From positions 11,675 through 75,674 of the forward strand of contig UZAN01040072.1 in NCBI GenBank assembly GCA_900618425.1: a stretch of 64,000 nucleotides of DNA, given 5' to 3'. This DNA is from Echinostoma caproni (Eukaryota > Platyhelminthes > Trematoda > Plagiorchiida > Echinostomatidae). Below the pieces are notes generated by a model. It searched no databases. It was not told the DNA's origin and saw only the letters and a list, made by a program, of their open reading frames with translations. The position numbers and the translations under genes were made by a program. This document shows positions 1 to 13,000 of the stretch, one piece after another; the stretch's first letter is position 1, and every line of letters begins with the position of its first letter.

Positions 1-1017
1 TTTCCCACCCCACCCTCTCCCCCGCTTCCCTGACTACTGTCCGTTTTACCACTGTAGTTACCAAAACTTGCTTGTATAAATACCAGATTGTTTTACGTTG
101 TAGAGACTGAAGAGAATAAAAGAAATGTTAACATCTCGCAGTATTTGTCTTCTCTCTGTTCTAACAAAATGAAAAGTGTCTGTGAAATATTTTCATAAAT
201 TTTCACAACTCTGTGGAATCTATGGGTGAATGCCCACCCTCTCCCCCGCTTCCCTGACTACTGTCCGTTTTACCACTGTAGTTACCAAAACTTGCTTGTA
301 TAAATACCAGATTGTTTTACGTTGTAGAGACTGAAGAGAATAAAAGAAATGTTAACATCTCGCAGTATTTGTCTTCTCTCAGTTCTAACGAGTTGGATAA
401 ATGGGACCCAATGTTTCAGTTTTCATTTTAATTGGAAGGATGCCTTAACACCGGTGATAATGGACTTGAAACACGGAGGGAAAATTTGCAACAACTTCTT
501 TTAGCAACGGAGGTATTTAGATATAACAACAGTTTACGCTGTGCAATTTTCAATCGGATATATTTCATTGTAGTCATGACAGTTGCCTATTTATTATCGA
601 AATCTTTTATCAATTCATTAAAATGGTTATGTAATCTGTAGTATGCTCCTGATAAGATACAGCGACATATATCCCGATTTCCATAGTACACTTTAAACCT
701 GGAAGCCTGAAAGTCTTGATATTAGCTTTGGACGTCTGCTATTTTATAGGAGCAGACCCGTGGAATATAAACACAGCAATTCAATTACCGAAAGGGATGA
801 TCATGAGTAGAGACTGGGTCTTGACATTTGAACTCTGTCTTTTATCAGTGTGGAAGTTGCGTTGTGTTGTGAAGTATAACCGTTTGCCACAACTTAGCAT
901 ACACAATTATATGATCGACTGAACATCGTTTTTTAAGGAAGTGTTGGAATTGTATATGAGTCAAACGAAATGTATACAATAGTTTTTCATTTACTTTTGG
1001 CATGCGCATGCTTCCAG
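1..1017. other. Region 5' of the first recognised exon
   Basis: This stretch holds the duplicated LTR-like block (9-389) and then about 600 bases with no recognisable gene. Frames of about 69 codons are open here but show no signal peptide and no good donor. It could be the promoter and 5' end of the micro-exon gene, or intron if the first exon lies further upstream; the sequence does not decide this. Confidence 0.4.
9..389 (+). repeat. LTR-like block duplicated with 224 bp period
   Basis: A near-identical segment of about 157 bp occurs at 9-165 and 233-389. Each copy carries a TATA-like motif (TATAAA at 75 and 299) and, 40 bp further on, an AATAAA (115 and 339). It ends in a pyrimidine-rich stretch closing with TCTAAC. 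A TATA box and polyadenylation signal so close together are typical of retrotransposon LTRs, so this may be a remnant LTR with an internal duplication. No flanking gag or pol frame is visible. Confidence 0.55.
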
Positions 1018-1029
1018 GTTCTTACCAAT
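1018..1029 (+). CDS. Micro-exon 1, 12 bp (core S-Y-Q)
   Basis: The exon is gttcttaccaat, preceded by a T-rich tract ending cttccag and followed by gtgagt. In phase 1 it reads (n)GT TCT TAC CAA T. It is the first segment in the window that fits the micro-exon pattern; its incoming base, and so its first residue, are unknown. The T left at its 3' end pairs with exon 2 to give Ser. Skipping exon 2 would instead create TGA with exon 3. Confidence 0.6.
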
Positions 1030-4000
1030 GTGAGTCCCACTCGGCGTTTGACACAATTTTGACACAATGAATCAATAAAGCCGATTCGGAAATGAATTTG
1101 CTAAAGGTCCGGTACATTTCTAACCGCAAGTAAACATGTTAGGAGTGTGCATCTAGGAACGCCTGCGTTATACTTTTGATAATAAGCACCTCCAGTTGAC
1201 CTCGAGTTGCAATAACAGGTCTCGCATATTGACCTTTGTTTTCTATTCTTCGAGGACAAGTTGGTTACAAGGATAGAGCGATAGAGAATCGTACCATTGT
1301 GGTTTCAGACTTGGTTTTCAATATGATGCGGTCCTGGTAACCGATCATGCGCCGCACGTTCTAATATCATCGATATTACGGTTTCTGGAGCGATTCAGGT
1401 TACCATGATGTAAAGAGGTTGTCGGCCAGGTAAAAGCCAAACTTCTCTCTCTGGTGAGTGTAGTAAATTAGCAGGGGTTTATCATCGTTAAACTGCGTGT
1501 TCAACGGTTTGAATAGCATAGATTCCACTCAATATCGGTGAGCTTTCTTGCAGACAGTAGTGTACAGAAACATCCCATTGTCAATAGTTCAATTCAGGTT
1601 ATCTTGAGGTTTGTATAACATAAATTAGGAGTAAAAGAAATGAGTTGTAACTCACTGGTCGCTTATGTCAAGTAATTTAGAACAATGTTTATTCTGCATA
1701 ATAATACAAAGAGCCAAATAACAATCTCTTAAAAGAGGCAGGCTGGATTTTTCTTTTGTTAAGAGCAGATCTTTAGCCCGATTGAGGTCACATTCAACAA
1801 CTTTGTTTGATTCCGGTCAAGCTTCACAGCTCAATTGTCCACGACGACATTGATACGAATTATTAAATTTATCAGAAGATCGAATATACAGAGGGAAGTG
1901 CATCTGGATAAGCAACGCAATGTTAGTCAACACCGTAAGATCTTGACTATTATGCTCCAAGAGTCATTTTTTGTAAACTAACGGATGGTTTTCGCATTAA
2001 TTAACACAAAATATACGTTAACTCGAGATATTTGAAAGGTGGTACAACTAGACTCTCACAACTGCTCAGAGTGAACCATATTCACTCGGAATCACGTTTC
2101 ATTTTTTCTGTGTTTACAATAAAATTAACCGTTTAGCGAAGTCAGTGCAGTGCTGTTTTCTTGCTTGGGGAAATTTAAAGAAACCAATATACCTGCATTC
2201 TACTGGTTCGAATACCGAAACCTCACAGGTTAATTAGTGGAATGGGGTCCATCAGTCCTGTTCCATATCATAGCGAACGTTCGCTTGTCTGTGAAAGTTA
2301 TTTTTGTTCAAGGCCCTAGGTGATTGCAATCACGCGAAACAGCTGACGTAATATGGATCAAAAATAAAAATTTCTCTTTGGTTTTCATTTGCCATGAGCT
2401 TCTTCACAACGCTCAATGTGAAAAAAACGCACCAAAATAGTTGGTCAAGTTTGTTTTTGAAACTAGTCACACCATTGTTAGTGGGGCTGCGCAAAACTGT
2501 CGCTTATCGTCATGATCTCATTGAACTCGATCACATCACACATGTGATCTTTCGGTTGTCCCAACTCAATGTTCTAGTGTGAGGTATTTCATAAAAATTC
2601 CCATTTTATCCTCACAATGAATATAAGTGTTAATGATTAAGCCCTTTTCGTTCTCGAAGGTAATGATTGTTTAACCCAAACAAGCTACTGCTGACTTGAA
2701 ACGTGTTATTTACGTTTATAGCATCATATTACAGTAAGTTTATAGTGCTGCTCTGTTCTCTAATCAATAAATCGTACTAATGTTATCAGTTGATTCCCTT
2801 TTGGCACAGGTTCACAGTAACCTCCCGGTGACGTTACGTGTCACTTTGTACTGCTTCGTCCGCGAGCAAAAACATCATGGCATATTGCGTCACCGTTTCC
2901 AAGATTCTCGTGCATGTGCACCACATGACATTTCATTTGGTAAACAACTAAATGTTTGGACTGAGCAGATTGCACCCGGGAATACGGGTGATCGAAACCT
3001 TTGTGCCACCCAAGGGAAACCATCATTGGTCGATGACATTGACTAAGCAGGACGTTCTTTTATTTGTTGTGAGTGTAATATCCACACGGTCCATAACGTG
3101 GGGTAAAAGCATTGCATTTGCATACTATGCAACTCAATGTGACACCAGATAGCGCACACACACACAATATAAAGGCTAGATCCAATCACTTGGGTTACCC
3201 TAAATTAATTAAAATCCAGTTTTCCGTACAGTCGTTATGTTCAGCAACTTCCAATCGTTTTGTTGTTTGAACAGCTAACGTGGCATAAATAAAGCTTTTA
3301 TATTGCTTGAAAGGTTGGTTTCACAAGATCTGAGCAACAAACACCGCCGCTTTCAGTAAATGATCCATCTACAGAATGGAATAGAAAAGGAGAGTGAAGG
3401 CAATTATGATAAGCACCGATTCGGGCCAAAACGGATGGATGGATGTGAATTCCACCGAAATCATCCACCTTCTCCCCAATAATTTCGCAGTGCGTAGCTG
3501 GTTGTCAGTGCTGTTGAATTATTCAATTATTCGACGGGAAATTATTTTTTGTTCAACAGAATCATAAATTAAACGAGATACTTGCAGATCATCTCTTGCC
3601 GGGAAGGTGATCCTTCCAGTATCATGTTTGTGAGAGAACTTCAACCAATCCATTTACCGAATCGAATATTCCCGATTCTTATCACACCGACTGTGTTCAG
3701 TGAACTATATTCAGATGATTTTGTGATAAAAATAATTACAGAATAAGCCGTTATAAATTAGACGGGCGACAACATCAGCCCTATATAATTGATTCATGTG
3801 ATTTATCGTGTCATATCGAGCCTACTTCCAATAACTAATCTGATCGAAAAATAGTGCTGACATTTTAAACAAATTGTCCTTTGGTTATTGTTTTTTTCTA
3901 TTATTTGTGTCAGTATCCGCCCTGTTTCTGTTGGTATTTTGTTTACGAGCTATGCCTTACCAAACAGAATGTTATAAATCAGTTTGACAAACGTCTATTC

Positions 4001-7000
4001 AGAACGAAACAATAATGCGCAGTTCTAGCCCAGCTATTCACCGCCTTCGATATTGGTTACCGTATGACCGCGGTGTGTTCCACTAACGAATCGACAACAG
4101 CTGAGGTTGTGGCAGTGAATGGAGTCATTTTAGTGAATTCGTTGGTAGTTTTGTTTGACCTCCTTTGCGCTTTTCTACCAAAAGTATAAAATTGGAGATT
4201 GGGGGGGCGTGCGGGAATAAACCACGTACTGTTCTAAGCGTTGACTATTATTTAAAATGAGAATACTTCTACCCATTACTAGAAACTAAACAAACATCGT
4301 TCCCTATCATCAAACTTGCGCTGAATCTTATAGGAAGGCGAACCTGTAAGTCTCAAATACTATTGGTCTTCTACATTGGAGTTTACTGTCAATAATATGT
4401 CCACATTTCTATTATCGATGCATCTTTCATGCGTATCGTTAACGTTTCACAAGATTATTGAAGGAAGCGAACATTTGCTGAATAATAACTTTTCATTGAC
4501 GCCAAGGGAAAGAAAAAGTGTGGAGTTATTTCATACAAGGCAAATGGAGCCATAAACCAGGACTTTTTAGGATTGATACAAGTAGTGAAGTTGTATATTG
4601 TTTTTTGATTTTGACACACGACGCATGTTCCTTTATACGGCCGGTGTAAAAGATTGAAGAAAATGACTTGATATCCATGCGTTCAAGTCCAGCAAACAAA
4701 GGATGAAACTGCTTGTCAGTAGTGAATGACAAAATTCAATTCGTACTGAAACCACATTAATTTCTAGAGAACTCGTATTACTGCTCCAAACATATTTGTA
4801 TTTAACCAGTTGACAAATTTACTCTAACCAAGCAAGTTTTTGTCACTTGTCAGCACTAATTCCACATGATATACCAAAAGATAATTGTCACCTAGTTACT
4901 AAATTGGTTCTGTGATAGTTTGACTGAGGCTTAGAATGAAAGGCTAGGAAGACTGAGATAGCTTTTTCGATTTGGTTTGGTCTCATCAGCAGTGCGAATC
5001 GAAAGACTAAACTGGGGATCGAACATGATACCCCAATTGTACAATGCAAGCGCGCTAGCCGCTCGGGCACCGGGCAGCTGATCAGATCGTATCTTACTCT
5101 TAATATACACGGTATAACAAGCTAACCAGGTGAAAACATTGTCTCAATGAGTCCTAGCTTTTCATCTCACTCCTCAATTACGCGACGGGTTCAGCATAAT
5201 AGTTAACTTGGTTTGCTCATTTCAAATTGTAGTACGTTTGAGCTTCATAAAATCTTCAACACTGATTGCGGTAGTTACAATCTTCGACAAAATGAAAGTT
5301 TCACGGATATTTTGTTACTGTTCACGATTATAACTATGTTTCACTGATCAAAATTCGTTCAAAATAATCGATGAATTATTTACGCTGTCTTGGGGGTTAT
5401 ATAACTAACGGGATATATTTTCAAATTTGTTATTCAGATGGAACACCATGTAAGAAAAATGTTTTTTCATCCGTTCTTTAGTAATGAGCTCTGTGATGGC
5501 AATTTTGACACATGCATTTTTTTGATTTTTTCAATTGCGGTTAGATTGAAAAATTATCCTATACGCATTTAGGCTGCAACGGATTTTTGTTTTAGTTAAA
5601 TACAGACTATAACTGCGAGAAGTGATCAGTCATTTCGCATCCATCGTCTCGACCAATCCGACCATGGCCCTATTGAGAGGAAAAATTTTATTAGGTAAAA
5701 GGAATCTAAAACTGTGAAGAACACTCAAAGATAAGAGCAAACAAACATGAACGCTCTGGGCAAATATACACCATTAGTGATTCGCGCGTTTGAACTTCCT
5801 AATCGACAGAACACGCATCGGGTTTGCTTGAAATAAACAGGATAGTTTGTTCACTTAAACGCGTATTCAAAATCTTGAAATAATATTGAAATGGCATGGT
5901 AAATAGTGCTTCGAACTCGGTTTTACAGCACCTAAATTAAACACTCGAATCGTGATTTCAATGAAGAATAAATACGGGTGAATGCGACATTGTTTTCCGC
6001 GATAGAGCTGAGTTAATTTTTGAAGACCGTGGACCTTTCTTGCGTCCAAACACTCCATTCCAGTTTCCAGCTATTGAACGTTAATAAAACCAAGTAATGT
6101 GTCCTCTACATGGTGCTTTGATGTATTTCAGTGACTTAATGTTGTCAATGCAAAGGTGGTGCTGATTGAAGAGCGCACACAAACAGTAAACACATTTTAG
6201 ATGAGCAACGGGAAAAGCGTCACATTGTATTGGTTGGATGAATTGCAACGTATGTGGTGAACATTAAATTCTTTAAAAGATTACGAGATCCATTTCACGA
6301 AGCCACCTTATTGGGGAAATGGAAGTCCAAGTTCAAACTGGGTGACAATCAGTAATGATTAACTCAGACAACTGGTCAATCAAGGGAACTCTGTATGAAT
6401 CAGCTAAATGTTTTCCATTGTGCTACACAAATGACAATTTCAGTGATAAGGGAGCGCACGATTGGCGAACCTATATGAGGCGGTTAAGTACTCGAAAGGA
6501 TTGGAGATGTTCCCATACGCTTCGCCTGTTGTTCATTTGAGTGGTTTTCTTAAACTTTCAAAAGGTATCACATATTTAAGTATTAGCCCTACATTTATCT
6601 GACCGAAAAATCTGTGGTTTGTCATTCTTCAGATGGTCAATCAGGTGAGGAAAACTGAAAATTGTAAATTTACTCATTTATTGCCCCCAGCTTTTCAATA
6701 ATTGAATGTTAAGTGTTACGAGTATTATGTCAAACAACAGCTGTAAACAAAACATGAATTAGAATCGAACATATCAAATAGATGAAATGCAACGTATTCC
6801 GTAAGAGAATGTCCCAGCTCTGCTTATTTATTTCTTAGTTCACAATAACTGATTGATTGATGGAATCGTCCATTATGCGCAGGACTTGATTGGTCACCGA
6901 GTGCTTGGGTTGCACGAGAGTTTGATGGTGTCACGAGGTACCGGGGTGGATGTGTGGCTTGCATTGATAGCACACTTGGGACTCCCATAAATCATCAGTA

Positions 7001-10000
7001 ATGAGCATACACAAGCTTATCTAATCCCGTTCGAAGGTTTTGATTGATTGTTTACGTATCTTTAGTTCTACAGGCGGGTTAACAGCGGGGCTTTTGAGCT
7101 TTGACCAGCACTACAGGGACACGGATTTTCTAGGGAATGCTAGAAAGTGGTCCCCTATCCGTCAGTTGAACCTTATATCAACTAGGTAAAATAAGAACGA
7201 ACCTTTAAGTTCTAGTGAAACATATACATATATAATATAACTGCAACGTTTTCTAAACATAGAAGCATTCATTTGGTCGAACCACCTTGAATTGTTTGGC
7301 GTCCTCGGACTTTTCAAGTTGAACATTGCTGTAGTGCGTTTGTGCTTGTCTAAATAGTGTTCGTAGGTAGCTCATCATATGTGTCCGTTGGCGTTCTTTG
7401 TGAAAGCTCCGAATGTGATCTGTGCGAGTTAGCATTCGGTAGACCTCGAATCTCAGTTATATATAACACCAATGTTTACAGATCGTTGAATCAGCATGAC
7501 AAAGAGACAGATTTTCGTCATGCATTATATCCAAGATGAATTCAATTCCAGTGGAAAAATGGTTGATGACGAGGTGCACATCTTTTAAGCTAAGAACCAA
7601 AGTCATTTAGATGTGGATCCTTTACCATCGTTTGCTTTGGGAGATCAGTCATTCATACAGACCTCATGGAGCATGATAGATCGAAAGTTTGATCCGATTC
7701 TTGATTTTCGTTTGGCCCTTGGAAGGGCTATCGCGCACTCCTAAGTGAGACATCAATTGAAATTGGTGTGCCTTCTTTTAGTGACAGCTGTTTCCATGAG
7801 AACACCGATATCTTGGGTTTTATCTTCTCTTTTACAATCTGTTTGAGCTGGTGTGGTAAATGTATTTTCACTAGAATAAAGCATATCTGAATAAAATATA
7901 TACTAAAAATGTAAACTTGTAGTGTACCTTAAGGTCCATTTGATGGGAGGGAAATCCAACCACTTTTCGACGAGATCAATAACATACAACTAATGAGACG
8001 GAAAATTTTAGGCATATTATAAGGCGTTGCCTTACCAGAAAAGATCCCTGCTAATGTTTTGAAAATTGTGCGCAGCATAGTGTATATGTAATTGCCTTTG
8101 ATTGGGGACTTACAAATCCATATTGCGCGTGGACTCACATGACACCAGTCGGCCAATGAGAAGCGGCCCAACTTGGTCTTTATTGATTCAATATATCACA
8201 TGATCTCTACGATTATAGGAGTTTCAGTATTCGGAGAAATGCCTTCATAAGTTAGAACGGCCACATATGCGTGGAACAAATTTACTCGTGCAATGATGTT
8301 AGAGAGCAATGTCATAGATATGACCAATGTCGTTTCAACGATCCGATAATTCACCATTTTACCATGAAATCAGTGCACTGATGAAAGTAGCGTGTGACGT
8401 TTCCGATTCGCAACTATCTTACTCTATCTTACGAATAATTCTTATCCCTGGAATATTTTTATTTAAAGACTACTCGCGTGGTAAGTTGATTTGCTTAATC
8501 TTGCCGATGTGTACAAATAATCCATGACTGAAGTCGATTTGACAAATAAATTGCTTAGCAATTGAAACGAAACACACCGTTTCACGTGCTATCACGAAAA
8601 AGAATTGATCGTCAGTAGATGATCATGATAAAAATGTGAAACCGTACACTAGGAATTTGAAACGACGGGTGGTAGTTCAATGTAGCAGCGTTTTTGGATG
8701 AAGCCAGTAAACGACTAAGTTTTAACGATTGAGTTTTCCGATTCGTGACGTTTTGAACTGGAATGATCCTATTGCCAATTGCATCCGTTTCTTTCACTGA
8801 AGAATATCCAAATTGTAAGTTCTTATTGTTGATTTTGGTCCCCAATGCATCATGATGACGTGTTTGCCGTCACAAATTCTCACGAATAATTCATATATTT
8901 CACCTTCTTTCTATGTAAGATAGTCGTGTGTTGCAACTTGTCACAAGAAAAATGAAAACACTGAGACACTAATAGTTACTCATTTTTCGCCGTCACAAAA
9001 TCTGTTATAAGCTGCACCGCGTCGGATTGAACGTTGAAAATGTACGTCCGTGCGCACAACACACAGAATAAGGATTGGGTCTCCATGATTAGACTGGAAA
9101 TGAGGCAAAAGCCTGGAAATGCGGGAGGTCCATAAATTTGACCAAGGTTTTGACAAAATGTACTGAAATTGCGAATAAGCACCAGATATTCCAAAGGTTT
9201 CTCCTTGAGACACCTTTGCATCAGTTCGTCATATTTTCTAGGTCAAACGATATACTACAGTCCAACTATTTCCACATCACTAACTATTTTAACTTTTTTC
9301 ACATTCGCAGTCCTCCTTGTACCCTTTTCCCAAGAAATCGAAAGGATGGGTTAAGGAATAAGAAGTGCATCGTTTAAGGTCGTGGATTGCGCTGAGGCAA
9401 CGGAATGACCATTCAGTAACATTTTCTCACTCCTAGGAGGAACAGGCTTCGGGACACTAGCGCATCAGAAATGATGCAAAAATGTTGAAGTCAAATCGAA
9501 CATTAAAACATTCAGCATTTCCTTTAGTTTTCTTGACATGAACCTACTACAAACAGCTATCAAATGGAAAAATTCTGATATTTAACCCGACCCAAATTGA
9601 AATGATCGGCACATCCAGTTCTAAATTTCAGACTAATTAAAATAAAGCACAAGTTATTATACTAATCATCTTTTGGAGCCAAAATGATCTACTGTGCAGG
9701 GTTACTAGAGAAAGATCCGAATCCAGTCAGATCTCTCATCGTCAATTTTAGTTACTTGAAGCGTTTCATGCAGAGATACAATCTAAAAATGCTCAATCAC
9801 GCGAAAGAATTAGGGGTCAGTTAAAGAGATTATTTACACAGCTCACGTTTATGGGGATTCGATTAGTAATCTATTTCGTGGACGATCGGAAATAGTCATC
9901 ATGCCGAGTTAGTTGGCCATCACTCCACCTGAAACATGTATATGCTATAAAATCAATGAGGAAACCTTTACCAATAGTGCATTCGTAGCCAAACTGGCTG

Positions 10001-13000
10001 CTCCTTGTCATCAGATAGAAAATGACGCGTTGAACCTCATCTAAATTGATGTCAGTGGCAAGCGGAACCCCGGTCTACAACGTCACTTGTTTTGGACAAG
10101 AAAGCGGTAACAATCAAACCATGAGCCCACAAGTATGTGGAGAGAAGCATATGGTTACCGTTTTCCAGTTACCCTGTTCCCGCGCCGTACGTAGGACGTG
10201 GCAATCATAACCTCAATCAGGACGCAGTGACGCAACATGCTGTGATGTTTAGGGCCACGAAAACTGTAATCTGAAATTTTCAGAAGTTATCTTGCTCCGC
10301 TTATCCGCACCATGAGCTCTCTTCGAGCTTCATCAGCAGTGTTCCCTCAAATTCGGTCTTGTGAACCAGTCACAATCGCTTTCACATGACTGTCCACACC
10401 CGAAGACGGAGATAAATTCAAGGGTGTTTACTAATTTTCCTTGACCTTCTATAAACTCCTTGTATGAAGTTTAAAGTTAAGCATAATTTGCACAAGAACA
10501 GAATTTAAGTGAGTAGAGAAGTTTGATCGCCACTGGTGGTCACTTTAGATTGGCCATTCCCGTAAGATAAAATTAAACAGCAGCTTTCACGATGTTTCGC
10601 TGAGAACAATTTTCAGCATTAAACGCGTTTGCATCAGGAAATAAACAAACTACAGAACTCATAGAGATGAGAAAAATACTGTCCAGGTAAAGATAAAACA
10701 AACTGAATCAAACAAAACATTCTATTTAGCAGAAATATCGGTTAATCACAAGTTGTATTTCACGTCAGACATTTGTCCTACCGAGTGACGAATGCGAGCA
10801 CGAGTGCATGTCATGCACCTGCGTTGCGCGAATCCATCAGGTTAGCGAGAATAACTGCCACATGCTAATGCAAATGCGAGTATGTGACTTGGATTTTTTC
10901 GATCCCCGAGAGAAAATAAGCTCGGTGTATTGGCTCTAAATTTCGCTACTCGCTGCTGTCATACGTGGTGGCACATATGTGGTTACAGGTTTATGATTAT
11001 ACATTTTTTCTTATTCCCATCAATCAGCACAAGACGAATGTGAGTATGAGCTTCGACTTTTTTCNNNNNNNNNNNNNNNNNNNNNNNNNNNNNNNNNNNN
11101 NNNNNNNNNNNNNNNNNNNNNNNNNNNNNNNNNNNNNNNNNNNNNNNNNNNNNNNNNNNNNNNNNNNNNNNNNNNNNNNNNNNNNNNNNNNNNNNNNNNN
11201 NNNNNNNNNNNNNNNNNNNNNNNNNNNNNNNNNNNNNNNNNNNNNNNNNNNNNNNNNNNNNNNNNNNNNNNNNNNNNNNNNNNNNNNNNNNNNNNNNNNN
11301 NNNNNNNNNNNNNNNNNNNNNNNNNNNNNNNNNNNNNNNNNNNNNNNNNNNNNNNNNNNNNNNNNNNNNNNNNNNNNNNNNNNNNNNNNNNNNNNNNNNN
11401 NNNNNNNNNNNNNNNNNNNNNNNNNNNNNNNNNNNNNNNNNNNNNNNNNNNNNNNNNNNNNNNNNNNNNNNNNNNNNNNNNNNNNNNNNNNNNNNNNNNN
11501 NNNNNNNNNNNNNNNNNNNNNNNNNNNNNNNNNNNNNNNNNNNNNNNNNNNNNNNNNNNNNNNNNNNNNNNNNNNNNNNNNNNNNNNNNNNNNNNNNNNN
11601 NNNNNNNGTGAATAAATTTGTAGGTAAAATAAACAGTCTATATCGGGTTATTCGAATTAAAAAGAATACAACCCGCCAAGAAGGATCTCAGGCCTTGGGT
11701 CATACTTGTTTCTGCATTGCGCTAGCTCGAGCACATATTTATATTTATCTGTGACCCCAAATGTTGTTCTAATTTCTAAACGATATTCCGCGGTGGATAT
11801 ACTATAGAAGCCGTAGAGTTGAGGCACACCAAGAAAGTCATATGGAAATACGGATCGAGACATTGCAACCGTATTATGCAACATATAGATCTCTACTTGT
11901 AAACTCTGAGTGATCACCCACATTTTCAAGGCACAAAGTATTTAGGATTTGTTTCCATAGCATGAACAACGCAACTTAAGCAATACATAGAGCAGAATCA
12001 CTGTTCGTTTTCACAACGGGTTTAGCGGGTTTAACTATGTGCCACGAGATCGCCGAAAACCGCGAAATAGTTCATTCATTCTCCATGTTTGCAGTTCAAA
12101 TTCCACTTTTTAATAGGGACTTACTCAAGTAGTTTTCGGTCCGCTATGTATACTAATGAAGAGTGGTGTCACTTTATGGGAGGTAATAAACGGAACTCTT
12201 GGTGATATCTGAAGATAATAAAAATAGGGTGATCTTGGAAATCCCGGATTTAGTATAGTTTGGAATTCTGTCATGTGATAAATCTACGGAATGACCAGTA
12301 GTAAGATACATGAACGAAAAATAAATGGTCAAATTTAAATTGGTGACTTTACAAAAAATACTGTGAAGAGAGGATTTCTACCTAGACTAGATTAAACGGA
12401 GATCTCTGGCCAAAGGGACTCAAACTGTTTGAGTCGACTGCAGTAAAGGCAGAGAAAAGGGTGCCTCTTAGGACATTATTTCGTTAACAAAATCAATCGC
12501 AAATGTCCCTTTTTCTAGTGCCCAACTTTCACCAGATCAGAGCTATCTGAGAACAATATTCAAACCAACAATAACCGAAGCCAGAAACACAAAATTGCCC
12601 AAACATAAAACACCAAAATACCTATTTATGAGTGGCTATTGGACGCATATTGTAGACAAGCATGGTGCCAATGCCACAACAATAATAACCATGAAAATTA
12701 TAGGGCGCAGGTGGATTGAGATACAGTAAAAATTAGAATCCTTTGGTGTGTATACACTAAATGATTCTAGTTTCAACATTGTTGCGCTCCAGCCTGTGTA
12801 CATACTTCGAGTTCATCAGCAATCACTGTTTATCTTCTGAATAGTAAAGCAGAAATAATCGGTTTCTGGTTTATTGCTATCAAGGCTGATTTTCACGAAT
12901 TCATTTTTCCCATCACAAAAATATTTCAAACCACTAATTTGCCTTTCAGTCCTTTTACTGCTGACGGCTACTGATCTCTCATAAGCGACGTTGCGTTTAG

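Noticed and set aside
3051..3068. 18 bp segment between aagcag and gtgagt
   Set aside because: No pyrimidine tract before the AG, and a hydrophobic peptide unlike its neighbours.
5013..5071. tRNA-like A and B boxes suggesting a tRNA gene
   Set aside because: No cloverleaf with a closing acceptor stem, and the tail is shared with SINE copies elsewhere in the window.
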